A DNA stretch of 64,000 nucleotides from Rugosimonospora africana (GCF_016862975.1 NZ_BONZ01000075.1:62001-126000); one strand, 5' to 3'. Shown: positions 1 through 9,465, numbered from the stretch's first letter. Numbers and translations: made by a program. The notes: generated by a model from the letters alone, not told the origin.

Positions 1-898
1 TGCTGACCATGTGGCAGTAGCGGGTGGCGACGCCTTCGAAATGCTGAACTTCGACGTACCAGCCACAGCCGGGTGTCTGGAGGCTGCCGTCGATGTCGCA
101 GTTGCCGGTTGCCGGATCGCAGCCGGCCCACACAACCCGGCCGGCCGCGGCGGCGCGGATCACGGTGTTTCGGGCGGCGGCGAGGTCGACGCCCTGATGG
201 GTCGGCCGATCGGATGTGCGGAACCCCGACACGATCGGCGCACGCACGGGCTGGACCCAGCCGCCGGAGGAGATGGCGGCGGGGTCGCGGCAGTCGACGA
301 GCGCGGCACCAGCCAGGTCATTGATCGAGGCGACGCCGGCGACCGCAGCGACGACCTGCTGCGCGTCATTCTCCCACTTCGCGTACGCGTCCGGGAACGC
401 TGAACGCTGCACCGCCTGGGCGGCCTGGGTGAGCGGCAGCGTCGCCCAATGCGGCACCGTGAACAGTTTCAGGTAGAACTTCCGCGACGCGTAGACCGGA
501 TCCATGATCTGAGCCACGGTTCCCCAACCCTGACTGGGCCGCTGTTGAAACAGGCCCACGGAGTCATGGTCGGTGGCCCTGGACGAGTTGGTCAGACTGG
601 ACTCCTGCATCGCGGTCGCGACGGCAATGACCCAGCCGCGGGGTGGCACCTTCAGGTCTTTGCCGACGGCGACAATGATGGCGGCGTTGGCAACCTGCGT
701 CGCGTTCCATCGGCCCATCGCTCCCGCCTGGCCGGTCCGTACCACCACCGCGGCGGCCGAGGCGTTCGTGCTCTCAGGGGTGGCCGCGCACGCCGCGGCG
801 GGCGGTGAGTCGGTCACGGCGGCAAGCAGCGGTAGTCCGCACAGCACGGACATGACGATGAAAACCGCTAACACGATGAACCCTCGCCGCCGGCTCAT
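1..898 (-). CDS. Transglycosylase-like / M23 peptidase of the conjugation operon (3' end outside window)
   Basis: Secreted or membrane-anchored cell-wall hydrolase, expected to open the peptidoglycan for the conjugation machine. It is incomplete: the frame runs from an ATG at 898 to the left edge (299 codons) with no stop. Residues 7-27 form a hydrophobic signal or anchor. Residues about 65-145 look like a lysozyme-like fold, with QESSL (Glu99) followed by DSVGLFQQRPSQGWG. From about residue 215 an M23 domain begins, with the zinc ligands of HQGVD (His234, Asp238) and the YCHM histidine (His296). The ATG overlaps the upstream lipoprotein stop codon (ATGA), so translation is probably coupled. 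Two-domain enzymes of this kind are common in actinobacterial ICE operons. The domain assignment is from motifs; target specificity is unknown. Confidence 0.85.
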   Translation of the reverse strand, partial: MSRRRGFIVLAVFIVMSVLCGLPLLAAVTDSPPAAACAATPESTNASAAAVVVRTGQAGAMGRWNATQVANAAIIVAVGKDLKVPPRGWVIAVATAMQESSLTNSSRATDHDSVGLFQQRPSQGWGTVAQIMDPVYASRKFYLKLFTVPHWATLPLTQAAQAVQRSAFPDAYAKWENDAQQVVAAVAGVASINDLAGAALVDCRDPAAISSGGWVQPVRAPIVSGFRTSDRPTHQGVDLAAARNTVIRAAAAGRVVWAGCDPATGNCDIDGSLQTPGCGWYVEVQHFEGVATRYCHMVS

Positions 899-1410
899 CG
901 TGCCTCCCAGCCGGTGGTGACGACCAGCCACTGTCCGGCCATGTCGTCGCAGGTGACGCGCAGCGTGCCGGCGTCGGTCGGGACGTCAACGACGAGGACC
1001 ACGGTGGTGGAGGACACCGGTGTGGGCGGTCCGGTGACGGTGGTCGCCGGGACGTTGGCCGGGTCGACGCTTGCCAGCAGCGCCGCGTAGTGCGGTGCGG
1101 TGTAGACGCGGACGCCAGCCAGCCAGGTCTGCGCGTCGAGGTTCGGGCGACTCCACGCGGCCGCGAAGCGGCGGGCGACCTCGATCGCCTGCCCTGTCGC
1201 GGCCATGCTGGCCAGCGGGAACGCTCCGTCGTCGTCGCCTGGGCTTGTCGTCGGTGCCGCAGCGCCTGGCTTGCCGCCGGGCACGGTGTGGTCCGAGGCG
1301 GATGGCGACGGGGACCGGTCGCTGGGCGCCGCGGTGCACGCCGCGGCCAGGAGGAGCGGGGCGATGAGGGCGCTTACCGTGGCGCGGCTGATTCTGGCGG
1401 TGTGATGCAT
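895..1410 (-). CDS. Putative conjugation-operon lipoprotein
   Basis: 171-residue protein with a basic N-terminus and a hydrophobic segment ending LLLAAACTA, a good lipobox (lipidation expected on the cysteine near residue 23). A Ser/Pro/Gly-rich linker follows, then a folded domain of about 120 residues with no family I recognise. The size, anchor and position resemble small assembly lipoproteins of type IV secretion systems, which is inference from context. I chose the ATG at 1410 because upstream codons in this frame do not look coding and the signal peptide starts here. Its stop overlaps the start of the M23 gene by four bases. Confidence 0.75.
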   Translation of the reverse strand: MHHTARISRATVSALIAPLLLAAACTAAPSDRSPSPSASDHTVPGGKPGAAAPTTSPGDDDGAFPLASMAATGQAIEVARRFAAAWSRPNLDAQTWLAGVRVYTAPHYAALLASVDPANVPATTVTGPPTPVSSTTVVLVVDVPTDAGTLRVTCDDMAGQWLVVTTGWEAR

Positions 1411-1492
1411 GCGGATTCCCCCGTGTGTGGATGGGCAGGATCGGACGAGTCGGCGCGGTGATGAGGCCGCCGTACGGCCACCGGTGCCGGGG

Positions 1493-1819
1493 TTACAGCT
1501 CCAGGTCCATCTCGTCCTGTCGTGCCTGCAACTCGTCCTGCTCCCGCCGCCGTTCGTCGTCCTGGAGGTCGTGCTCGTCGGTGGCGCGTCGGCTGTCGGG
1601 GTCGTACGGGTCGGCGGCATCGCCCGTGTCGAGGGCGGTCAGGCGAACTGGGCGAACGTCGTTGTCCGGATCGTGGTCTGGTTCTCGCATGGGTCGCTCC
1701 TGTTCGTGGAAGGCGCGGATGTCGTCATAGGTCCGGGCGGCTGCCCGCGTCAGGTCTTCGACCATCCGCAGCAGCTCATCCCAGGAGTGGTCGGAGGTGA
1801 TCGGCGCGGGTTGACTCAT
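1493..1819 (-). CDS. Small acidic hypothetical protein of the conjugation operon
   Basis: 108-residue charged protein. The N-terminal half is probably helical (WDELLRMVEDLTRAAARTYDDI). The C-terminal third is rich in Asp, Glu, Arg and Gln (ERRREQDELQARQDEMDLEL), consistent with a coiled coil. There is no signal peptide or membrane segment, so it is probably cytosolic. Its ATG overlaps the stop of the upstream DUF4913-like gene (ATGA), which supports it as a real operon member. An 82-base gap separates it from the next gene. Function unknown; an adaptor or chaperone to the transfer ATPases would fit the position but is speculation. Confidence 0.7.
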   Translation of the reverse strand: MSQPAPITSDHSWDELLRMVEDLTRAAARTYDDIRAFHEQERPMREPDHDPDNDVRPVRLTALDTGDAADPYDPDSRRATDEHDLQDDERRREQDELQARQDEMDLEL

Positions 1820-2442
1820 GGCTGGTCACCGAGTCGTCCTGCCGAGCCGCTGTCTTCAGGAAAGGGTCGGGTGGCCACGTCCGCGAGTGCGACGTCGAGT
1901 GCCTGGTCGCGCCAGTCCGCCGGCCAGGGCAGGTCGATGTGACGTTCGTTGTGGGTGCCGTTGCGGCAGCGGGTGTGGTCATCCCATTCCCGGATCCGTG
2001 ACCGGGTGCGGGCGAGGGAATCCAGCCAGTGCAGGCCGGCGTCGGAGGCCGCGCCGTCGTCGTATGCGGCGTGCCACGCGGTGGCCAGCGCGGTGAGCTC
2101 CTCCACCAGGGGCGGATGGTGGGCCCAGCAGTGAGGGAGTTCCTCTGCGAGCTGATACCGGGCGGTCAACCAGCCGACCCAGTTGATGAGCCGGATCCAG
2201 GTGGTGCTGGCCTGCGTCCGGTCCAGGTCAGCCCACCGCAACGGGCCTGGCACCGTGTCCTGGGCCCCACCCCGGCCGCCGGGCCCGAGGCCGGCGACCT
2301 GGTCGCGCAGCTGCCGGTGCTGTTCGGCCAGGTCGGCGACGGCCGCGCGTAGGGTGCTCAGTCCCTGCCCGAGCATGGCGATGGCCCGCATGTCCGGTGG
2401 TGCGTCGTCGGGGAGGTCGAAGGCGAACTCGTCGGTGGTCAT
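1816..2442 (-). CDS. DUF4913-like protein
   Basis: 208-residue soluble protein. Residues about 75-140 carry a Trp-rich pattern (LINWVGWLTARY, then LPHCWAHHPPLVEELTALATAWHAAY) that I associate with the DUF4913 family found in actinobacterial mobile elements; I could not run the search. The N-terminal 50 residues include a probable helix (LSTLRAAVADLAEQHRQLRDQV). It starts one base after the coupling-protein stop and overlaps the next start codon, so it belongs to the transfer operon. The biochemical role of the family is not known to me. Confidence 0.75.
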   Translation of the reverse strand: MTTDEFAFDLPDDAPPDMRAIAMLGQGLSTLRAAVADLAEQHRQLRDQVAGLGPGGRGGAQDTVPGPLRWADLDRTQASTTWIRLINWVGWLTARYQLAEELPHCWAHHPPLVEELTALATAWHAAYDDGAASDAGLHWLDSLARTRSRIREWDDHTRCRNGTHNERHIDLPWPADWRDQALDVALADVATRPFPEDSGSAGRLGDQP

Positions 2443-2443
2443 G

Positions 2444-4297
2444 TCAGGCCGCCGCGGCGAGTCGGTGGCGGAACGCGTCCCGGGCCGCGCTCAGCGCGGC
2501 GGCGTCGGGTCGCTGCCACCAGGCCGGTATCGCGACTTCGACCGGGGGGAGGTTGCCGACCAGGATCAGGGCGTGGCCTTCGGGCATGGTCCGGAGTTCC
2601 GCCAGGTCGAGCAGGTGTTCCCGGCGGACGCTTTCGCTGACGCTGGCGCGGCCCGACCCCCAGGATGCGCTGGAGGACACTTCGACGATCTGCCCGGCCA
2701 GTGCCTGGGCGTCGCGCAGGCCGGTGACGTCGACGGACCCGCCGACCAGGACGCGGGCGTTGGCGGCATCCTCGATGGATCTGCCGCCCTTGTCTCCCCA
2801 CCGTTCGCGTAGCTGATGGCTGTTCTGGCAGTAGATGCTGACCGCGATGCCGGCACCACCGCCCTCGGTCATCAGCGACGGCAGCGACGGAATCGGAGCG
2901 ATGTTGGCGATCTCGTCGCCGATGAAGTACAGGGCGGGTTCGACGCGTCCGCCTGGTGCCACCAGTGCGAGGCGTTTGGCCTGGTAGACGATGTCCTCGG
3001 TGATCGCGGACAGCAGTGGCGCGATCAGCGCCTGGGCGTCACGGGTGCCGACGAGATACAGGGTGCCCTGGTCCCGGAGCCACTCGACGGGTCTGAACTG
3101 CTGACCGCGCGGCGGGGAGCAGGCCGCGAGCACTCGCGGGTCGTTGAACGCGTCCAAGGCGCCGGCGACAACGGATTGGATGGTGTCCCGGGCCCGGCCG
3201 GTCGTCTCCCGGTGCCGGGTCAGCCGGTCGGCCCAGGAGTCGACGCCGTGGTGGCGCAGGATGTTCTCCGGGCGGCTGTTGGCGGGGTTCTGCGACCAGG
3301 CCAGGACGTCCACCATGGTGGCGGACTCGTCCAGCGCGGCGGCGTGCAGCAGCCCACGGATGACGGTGGCGGCCTGGTCGCGGAACCACTTGCCGTTCTC
3401 CACTGACTCGTCACCGATCCCGGATCCGGTGGCGAAGCCCTGGGCGCGCAGCATCGCGATCACCTGGTCCTGCGCGCCTTCGATCGGGGACCAGCGCAGC
3501 CGCGGCACCCCGGGCACCTCACCCTGCGGTTCGAAGATCGACGTCGGTCCGCGTGCGGCGCGCAGGTCGTAGGTCACTTCGGCGACGTCGAGGCGGGTGG
3601 AGGTGGTGAGGACCGCGCCGCGGGCGTCGACAACGGCGGGGATCACCAGGCGGGTGGTCTTGTTGCCGAACCGGGCGACGGCCTCGGCGAGCAACGTGTA
3701 CTCGTTGGCCAGATACAGCGGCGTGTTCGTCAAGACGTCAGCGCCGAGGAACCGGCCGACTTCCAGGGGGTCGGTGCGTCGGCGTTGCTTGTCGGCGCGG
3801 GTGGGCGGGTCGTCGCCGTCGCGGATGGTCAGACCGGGCCGCACCACATCGACGCGGGCGAGAACCGCCGCAGCGGTCAGTACCCGGCTGAGGTCGGCGC
3901 GGCGGGCGAAGCCCCGCCGTCGGGCGAACCGCCGGGCCACCGTGACGCCAGGGGTGGCGACGGTGACCAGGGGTGCGGCGAACAACAGCAGCCACAGCGG
4001 GTAGACCAGCCAGGGCCCGGGAACCCGGGTACGGGCCGCCGCGGGCCACGCCGCCGCTGGGTGGCCGGGGTGTGCCATCAGTCGTAGTGCGACACCGGGC
4101 GCCTGCCCGGCGCTGCAGTGGGGCCACCCGTGCGTGAGCAGGCCGCCCAGTTGCCCGGCCAGCCACAGCGACCACGCCGCGGTCGGCAGCACCACCGCGA
4201 TGACGGCCAGGATGCCCAGCCGGGTCAGCAGGTCCGCGCGCATCAGGCCGCGGCGGGGCAGGTGATGCGCCGGGGATGACAGCGGCGGGGTTCGCAT
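2444..4297 (-). CDS. TraG/VirD4-like type IV coupling protein with degenerate P-loop
   Basis: 617-residue inner-membrane ATPase-like protein expected to pass the relaxed DNA strand to the secretion channel. Membrane segments are at about residues 27-54 and 94-118. The cytosolic part has the order expected for TraG/VirD4: a region after PLYLANEYTLL where Walker A should be, then AVLTTSTRLDV and IFEPQG, and Walker B YFIGDEIANIAP (Asp461-Glu462) followed by a conserved SIYCQN. The Walker A site reads VARFGNKT (207-214) instead of the usual GPPRSGKT-like loop: Lys and Thr are kept and both key glycines are lost. The ATG at 4297 overlaps the upstream stop (TGATG); an internal ATG at 4243 is an alternative. 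The family is secure; ATPase activity is uncertain. Confidence 0.85.
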   Translation of the reverse strand: MRTPPLSSPAHHLPRRGLMRADLLTRLGILAVIAVVLPTAAWSLWLAGQLGGLLTHGWPHCSAGQAPGVALRLMAHPGHPAAAWPAAARTRVPGPWLVYPLWLLLFAAPLVTVATPGVTVARRFARRRGFARRADLSRVLTAAAVLARVDVVRPGLTIRDGDDPPTRADKQRRRTDPLEVGRFLGADVLTNTPLYLANEYTLLAEAVARFGNKTTRLVIPAVVDARGAVLTTSTRLDVAEVTYDLRAARGPTSIFEPQGEVPGVPRLRWSPIEGAQDQVIAMLRAQGFATGSGIGDESVENGKWFRDQAATVIRGLLHAAALDESATMVDVLAWSQNPANSRPENILRHHGVDSWADRLTRHRETTGRARDTIQSVVAGALDAFNDPRVLAACSPPRGQQFRPVEWLRDQGTLYLVGTRDAQALIAPLLSAITEDIVYQAKRLALVAPGGRVEPALYFIGDEIANIAPIPSLPSLMTEGGGAGIAVSIYCQNSHQLRERWGDKGGRSIEDAANARVLVGGSVDVTGLRDAQALAGQIVEVSSSASWGSGRASVSESVRREHLLDLAELRTMPEGHALILVGNLPPVEVAIPAWWQRPDAAALSAARDAFRHRLAAAA

Positions 4298-5871
4298 CAG
4301 GCCGCCTCTCCGGTGGCCGCGGCTTCCAGCCGGACCTCGTGGTCGGCGTCGGTCAGGTTGTCGATGCCGGGCACGACATTCATCCGGCTGTCGGTGTGAA
4401 CCATGGGGCGTTCCACGGTGGAGAGTTGGTGTTTGACGACGAAGGAGCGGGTGCCGATCCGCCACAGGCCGACGCCCTGGCGCAGGTGGCGCAGCAGATC
4501 GGTTTCCACGTCGGTGGTGCCGAGGAACTCTCGCGCCTGGTCCAGCGACCCGGTCTCCTGCCGGTAGGAGATCCGCACACCGGTGTCTTCGATGAGCCCG
4601 CGGGCGATGCGGACCTGTTCGGAGTCGGCGGACCCGGCCGCGGCGAGGTCGCTGAAGCGGTGGAAGGCGAAGATGTTGCCGATGCCGTAGACGCGGGCCA
4701 GCTTCACCTGTTCCCGCATCCGCCGCACCAGCGGCAGGTGATGGGCGATGAGCGCGAACTCGTCGTAGAAACACAGCCGGGGCGGCGCGTCGGGGGCGGA
4801 CAGTTCGGCCTCCAGCCACGACTGGGCGCAGCTGGTCACCATCGCCGTCATCTGGTCGCTGCCGCGCACATCGCGCAGGTCCAGGATCGCCCCGGCCCGC
4901 GCCCAGTCCAGCGACGCGCTGCGGGTGGTGGGGCCGTCGAAGATGCCGCCGATGACCCCGGTCACCGCCCGTTCCAGGGCCAGGCGTACGCGGCGGGAAT
5001 CGTTCACGAAGTCGTCGACCGGGTAGTTGAGCCGGCTCAGGCGGTGCCGCCACCGGGCGGGGTCGCCGGCCGCGTCCAGCACCGCCGACAGCGTCGGCTC
5101 AGGCATCCGCGCGGTGCTGGTTGCGTCGTCGGCACGCGTCACCGCGTCCAGGGCGAACTCGGCCAGGGACCGCTCGGCCTCGGTCAGCGGGCTGCGCAGC
5201 TCGATTTCCAGCAGCCCTTCCAGCAGCAGCAGGCGGCGGGTGCGTTGCAGCGCCACCCACTGCGTCTCGGACTGCGACCGGTGGCGGCGGATTCCGGCGA
5301 GCGGGTTCATGACCACGCCGTGCCCGGGGCCGACGCGCACCGGCACGACACCGGTCGCGGCGGCCAGCGCGTCGTACTCCCCCTTCACGTCACTGATGTA
5401 GAACCGGATGCCGAACGGCACGCCGCGAAACGCCAGGCATTTGAGCAGGCTGGACTTGCCGGAGCCGATCTCCCCGGTGACGACGGCATTCGGCGCGGTG
5501 ATGATCTTCGCCCGGTACAGCTCGTGGAGGCTGCAACTGAACGCCGACCGGGAGTACACCTCGGTGCCGATCAGGGCGCCGTCGACCGGCAGGCCGGGGT
5601 CGGCGACGAACGGATACACCGAGCACAGCTGCGCGGAGGTGGTCACCAGCGGTGGCAGCCGCAGCGGCCAGTAGGCGCGTCCAGCGGCCGGACCGACCCC
5701 ACCACGCCTGTCCGCGGCCGGTGGCCTGGCCAGCCGCCGCGCGTCGCGCAGCAGTGCCCGCTGCTGGGCGCGCAGCGCGGCGGCGGCCTGCCGCACGTCG
5801 CGGCGGGCGACACTCTCGGCGATCCGGTCGCGCAGCGACCCCTCCCGTCGCAGCCCAGGTGTCCGGCTCAC
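4297..5871 (-). CDS. VirB4/TraC-like conjugation ATPase
   Basis: 524-residue cytosolic or membrane-associated AAA+ type ATPase that should power assembly of the transfer channel. An intact Walker A, TGEIGSGKSSLLK, lies at about 132-144. The Walker B is in RLCFYDEFALI (Asp-Glu). SDVKGEYDALAAATG and MNPLAGI are typical of the VirB4/TraC group. The start is a GTG at 5871 that overlaps the preceding TGA (GTGA); the open frame upstream overlaps the SCO6880-like gene and is not coding. The length is shorter than classical VirB4 (about 800) because the N-terminal VirB4 domain seems to reside in the separate SCO6880-type protein encoded just upstream, which is inference. Confidence 0.88.
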   Translation of the reverse strand: MSRTPGLRREGSLRDRIAESVARRDVRQAAAALRAQQRALLRDARRLARPPAADRRGGVGPAAGRAYWPLRLPPLVTTSAQLCSVYPFVADPGLPVDGALIGTEVYSRSAFSCSLHELYRAKIITAPNAVVTGEIGSGKSSLLKCLAFRGVPFGIRFYISDVKGEYDALAAATGVVPVRVGPGHGVVMNPLAGIRRHRSQSETQWVALQRTRRLLLLEGLLEIELRSPLTEAERSLAEFALDAVTRADDATSTARMPEPTLSAVLDAAGDPARWRHRLSRLNYPVDDFVNDSRRVRLALERAVTGVIGGIFDGPTTRSASLDWARAGAILDLRDVRGSDQMTAMVTSCAQSWLEAELSAPDAPPRLCFYDEFALIAHHLPLVRRMREQVKLARVYGIGNIFAFHRFSDLAAAGSADSEQVRIARGLIEDTGVRISYRQETGSLDQAREFLGTTDVETDLLRHLRQGVGLWRIGTRSFVVKHQLSTVERPMVHTDSRMNVVPGIDNLTDADHEVRLEAAATGEAA

Positions 5872-7370
5872 GCCGACCACCCCCGCACCGGCTTCAGTCC
5901 ACGAGCCAGCGGCAGGGCGCCGGCAGCGAACGCCTGGTCCTGCTCCCCATACAACGTGACGGCTTCGCAGCCGGCCCGGGACAGCAGCCGTTTGACCTGC
6001 CGCACATCCCGCTCCAGCGCCTCCCCGTCCTGCGCGGTGACCGTGACCAGGAGTGCGTACCGGTAGCGGACATGGCCGGACGCCTGCTCCCGGTCGATCT
6101 GGGCGACCGCCTGGGCTTCCTGCGCGTCGCGGGCGGTGCGGACCAGGCGCATCTTGCGGCGGGTCACCTCGTCCCCGGCACGGTTGACCTGCTCCCGCCG
6201 GGACGCGAAAGCGGCCAGCGCGGCCGGGATCGGCTGCGCGACCAGGGTCACCGTGCGGCGGCAGGTCGTGCGGGTGTAAAGCGGAGTCAGCCAGGTTCCG
6301 CCGACCAGCTGCCGAGGCATCTGCGCCACCCACAACGCGCGGCTGACCCCAGAGTCGTGCCGGTACGTCGACCAGCCCACCGTCTCGGCCGCCACCGGGC
6401 CGCCCAGCCTCGGATCGGCGCCGGCGGCCACCCCACCGAATGCGCCGCCACGCAGGTCGACGACTTCCTGATCGGCCGGGTCGTACTGGGTGCGCAGCAC
6501 CGCGGCGTAGGCGCGGGGCGACAACCAGCCCCGGGTGCCGACCCCGGCGTCGGCGACCGTGGTCTCGATACCGGCGAGCTTGTCCAGCACCACGGTGGCG
6601 ATCGCGGCGTCGGTGCCGCCCGCGTCGCTGATCTGTCCCGACATGCGCGCGGTGTCGAACACCACCGCCAGGTAGATCTCGTGGCGCTGCGCCGCCGCCG
6701 CGGCGGCCGCCGTCAACTCCGCGAGGGACCGGTACGCCACACTGGTGGTGTCCACCGCCCGGTTGGCCAGGAACCGTTGGGCGCGGTTGCCGATGTCCGG
6801 CACCGCCCGGGAACACAGCGACCACCGCACCAGACCCGCGTCGGCGTATTCGGTGCCCAGGATGTTGAGGACCTGCGCCCAGTCGACCAGGCGCTGCTCC
6901 TGCACCGACGTGTCCGCCAGCAGCAGGTTCGTGCCGGCACACGACAGCGCGGCGGTCACCGTCCGCTCGCGCGGGTGGTGCAGCAGCCCGATCTCGGTGG
7001 TGCCGTCGGCGGCGACCGCAGGCAGCCACACGTACCCGGCGGCCGGCCCCGGCAGATCCATGAACGTATCGCTGGCGGCGAAAGGGCCACCCCGGTAGCG
7101 GTCCTGCCTCAGCGCACCCTGGACCAGGGCGCCGCAGATCACCGGCGCCCATTCGGTGACCCGCCGGCCCCGCAGCCGCAGCAGCCCAGCGGTGATCAGC
7201 ACCGCGGCGAGCGCGACCATGCCCAACCCGGCGGGGCGCCGGCCGGCGAGGACCAGGTTGAGCGCGACCACCCCGGCCAGCACACCGAGCACGGTGGTCG
7301 TCATCTGCGACCAGGTGAAGCCGAGGATCGCGCCGCGGCTGGAACGCGGCGGGAACTGGAACTGGGTCAT
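5868..7370 (-). CDS. SCO6880-family conjugation protein
   Basis: 500-residue protein of the SCO6880 type, seen in actinobacterial type IV secretion clusters. The first 65 residues contain two hydrophobic segments, like PrgI-type small membrane proteins. The rest is a long soluble region with a Gly/Ala-rich middle (GGAFGGVAAGADPRLGGPVAAE) and a C-terminal RYALLVTVTAQDGEALERDV stretch that resembles the N-terminal domain of VirB4. It is followed at once by the ATPase half (GTGA overlap), so the two may act as a split VirB4. The ATG at 7370 was chosen because the hydrophobic N-terminus begins here. Family call rests on overall pattern and neighbours. Confidence 0.85.
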   Translation of the reverse strand: MTQFQFPPRSSRGAILGFTWSQMTTTVLGVLAGVVALNLVLAGRRPAGLGMVALAAVLITAGLLRLRGRRVTEWAPVICGALVQGALRQDRYRGGPFAASDTFMDLPGPAAGYVWLPAVAADGTTEIGLLHHPRERTVTAALSCAGTNLLLADTSVQEQRLVDWAQVLNILGTEYADAGLVRWSLCSRAVPDIGNRAQRFLANRAVDTTSVAYRSLAELTAAAAAAAQRHEIYLAVVFDTARMSGQISDAGGTDAAIATVVLDKLAGIETTVADAGVGTRGWLSPRAYAAVLRTQYDPADQEVVDLRGGAFGGVAAGADPRLGGPVAAETVGWSTYRHDSGVSRALWVAQMPRQLVGGTWLTPLYTRTTCRRTVTLVAQPIPAALAAFASRREQVNRAGDEVTRRKMRLVRTARDAQEAQAVAQIDREQASGHVRYRYALLVTVTAQDGEALERDVRQVKRLLSRAGCEAVTLYGEQDQAFAAGALPLARGLKPVRGWSA

Positions 7371-7386
7371 CAGGGTTGCCTCCTGT

Positions 7387-9465
7387 TCACACCGGAACGA
7401 TCGGAACGTCAGCCGCGCCGGCCGCGCCGCCGGTCGATGCGGTGGGTGCCTGGCCGGGTCCGCTGATTCCCGCACCGCTGTCCCCGCCCGCCGCGGCACC
7501 CGTCTGCTGTGCGGCCCCGGATCCGGTACCGGTCATGGCACCGACGGGGTTGCCGACGTCTACGCCGGCCGCGTGGGGTGTGGCCGGCAGCGACCCGGAT
7601 ACGCCGGTCGTGTCGCCGGGCGGGGTCAGCTCGCCCGACGCGAGATCGTGTCGGGCGCCGGTCGCTCCGGCGTCGATCCCGTCGGCCTCCGCGCCATTCG
7701 GGTGATGACTCTGGTCGGCGCCGGCCGCGTCGGTGTCCCGGTCGTCATCCGGCTCCCCACCACCGCCGGCAAGGCCCGGATCCCCAAACTTCTCTCCGTC
7801 GGCGCCGGTGCTGACCGCGTCGGCGGCCTGCCGGCTCGGCCCGTCACGCAGGCCGGCGGCCGGCGCTGCCGCACCGGTCGGTGTCGTCGGGATACCGCCC
7901 GCGTTGGCGTTCATCGCCTCGGCGGCGGCTCCGCCCGGACCGCCGCCCTGCCCGCTCTCGTCGAGGTCGCCGACCGCGTCTCCGACACCGCGGCTGGCGG
8001 CGGTCCACACCCCGGCGGCGTTGACATCGCTCAGATAGCCGTCCCAGATCGACGTCAGCCGCAGCAGCACCGCCGGGGTCAGCACCATCAGCCAGATCAT
8101 CAGCATCGCCCGCAGACTGGTGATCAGCTCGTTCGACTCGTACGCGGCACGACTGCCGTAGATCCACAGCATGACGATGAAGAACTTGCTGCTGGCCAAC
8201 GCGTTGACGGTCCACAACCACCGGCGGCCCCAGACCCGCCCCTCGGCGATCACCTGCCCGCTCATCGCCATCGCGCCGAACAACGCCGCACCGGTGGCCA
8301 ACAGGCCACGGAACAGCATCATGATGAACAACAGGATCAGCCCGAGAATGGACAGCAGCGCAATCACCAGGGCCACGAACCCGGTCCCGACCCCGGCCGA
8401 CAGGTCGGTGATCGCGGTCACCATCCGGGACGGATCCCACGGGGTGCCGATGTTGCGGTCGATCAGCGCGTCGGTGGCCTCGTCCCACGCCTGCGTGACC
8501 ACCCAGGCGATGCCGCCGGCCAGGGTGATACCCAGGATCGCGCGGACCAGGCCGCCGAGCGTGGCCACCGGGCCCGGCCCGTGAACACGCAGCCCGTTGA
8601 CGATGACCGAGATCAGGAAGAACACGAACACCAGCAGCAGAAGGATTCCCGCGCTGGTGTTGTAGACCAGGAAGAACGTGTTGTCCGGGGCTCCGATGGA
8701 CGTGGCGGTGAACACCATCTTCGCCAGCCACGACAGCAGATACGTCATGCCCTGCACCGCAAGGTCCACCACGCCCTGGATGCCCATCCGGATGCCGGCC
8801 CCCAGCGCCTTGCTCACACCCTTCTGCACCTGACAGGCGACATCGGTGCGGGCACACGGCGTGGGTGGATCCGGGTCGTCGAGCTTCGACAGGTAGTAGG
8901 CGCCGAACTGCCGGCATCGCTGCGCTTTCGCGTTCCACGCGCCGGCGTGGACGTGGTCGCCTGCGGCGCGCCGGGTGAACTGGTCGCAGTCGACCAGCGA
9001 CGCGTCAGTGTTGTCGGCCGGGCCGTCCAGCAGCACTGATGGGGTGTTGTCCGGTGGTGGGCTGTCGAGGGTCAGTGAGGCCGCGTCGCAGGCGTTGGCT
9101 TCATCGTCGGTTGTCGCCCTGCTGCACACGGTCAGCCAGTGCGACGGGGCGCCCCGCGGGGGCGTGTCGGTGCGGATGACCCAGGCGAAGCACCACCGCA
9201 CCTGGCGCACCTGGTTCGGCGCCGCACAGTTCGCGTCGCCGCCCGGGCCGCCGCTGCCGGTCGGTGACGCGGTCGGAGTGGGCTGGCCCGGCCCCGGGGT
9301 GGGGCTGGCCGTCGCTCGGGTTCCGGTAGCCGCGACCAGCAGTAGCCCGCACACCACGACCAGAACGACCCTGCCGCCGGCACGAGACCATGGCGCGAGC
9401 GTCCGGGATCCGTGGACGCGGCTCCTGCGCTCCCTGGCCACGGCGGGTGGGATGGGTGCCGTCAT
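7387..9465 (-). CDS. TrbL/VirB6-like polytopic channel protein
   Basis: 692-residue inner-membrane protein, probably the central channel component. It has a signal-like hydrophobic segment (about residues 32-50), then a Pro/Ser-rich linker and a Cys-containing extracytoplasmic domain with CAP, CDQF and CARTDVACQ motifs that may form disulfides. At least six membrane helices follow (for example LLLLVFVFFLISVIV and LVIALLSILGLILLFIMML), matching the TrbL/VirB6 plan. The last 190 residues are a low-complexity Gly/Ala/Asp tail without predicted structure. The ATG at 9465 overlaps the preceding stop (ATGA). Confidence 0.85.
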   Translation of the reverse strand: MTAPIPPAVARERRSRVHGSRTLAPWSRAGGRVVLVVVCGLLLVAATGTRATASPTPGPGQPTPTASPTGSGGPGGDANCAAPNQVRQVRWCFAWVIRTDTPPRGAPSHWLTVCSRATTDDEANACDAASLTLDSPPPDNTPSVLLDGPADNTDASLVDCDQFTRRAAGDHVHAGAWNAKAQRCRQFGAYYLSKLDDPDPPTPCARTDVACQVQKGVSKALGAGIRMGIQGVVDLAVQGMTYLLSWLAKMVFTATSIGAPDNTFFLVYNTSAGILLLLVFVFFLISVIVNGLRVHGPGPVATLGGLVRAILGITLAGGIAWVVTQAWDEATDALIDRNIGTPWDPSRMVTAITDLSAGVGTGFVALVIALLSILGLILLFIMMLFRGLLATGAALFGAMAMSGQVIAEGRVWGRRWLWTVNALASSKFFIVMLWIYGSRAAYESNELITSLRAMLMIWLMVLTPAVLLRLTSIWDGYLSDVNAAGVWTAASRGVGDAVGDLDESGQGGGPGGAAAEAMNANAGGIPTTPTGAAAPAAGLRDGPSRQAADAVSTGADGEKFGDPGLAGGGGEPDDDRDTDAAGADQSHHPNGAEADGIDAGATGARHDLASGELTPPGDTTGVSGSLPATPHAAGVDVGNPVGAMTGTGSGAAQQTGAAAGGDSGAGISGPGQAPTASTGGAAGAADVPIVPV

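Noticed and set aside
4276-7466. Long plus-strand open frames (about 600 codons each) over the transfer ATPase genes
   Set aside because: They are antisense to well-supported conjugation genes, are rich in Gly/Arg/Gln with no family resemblance, and arise from high third-position G+C on the coding strand.
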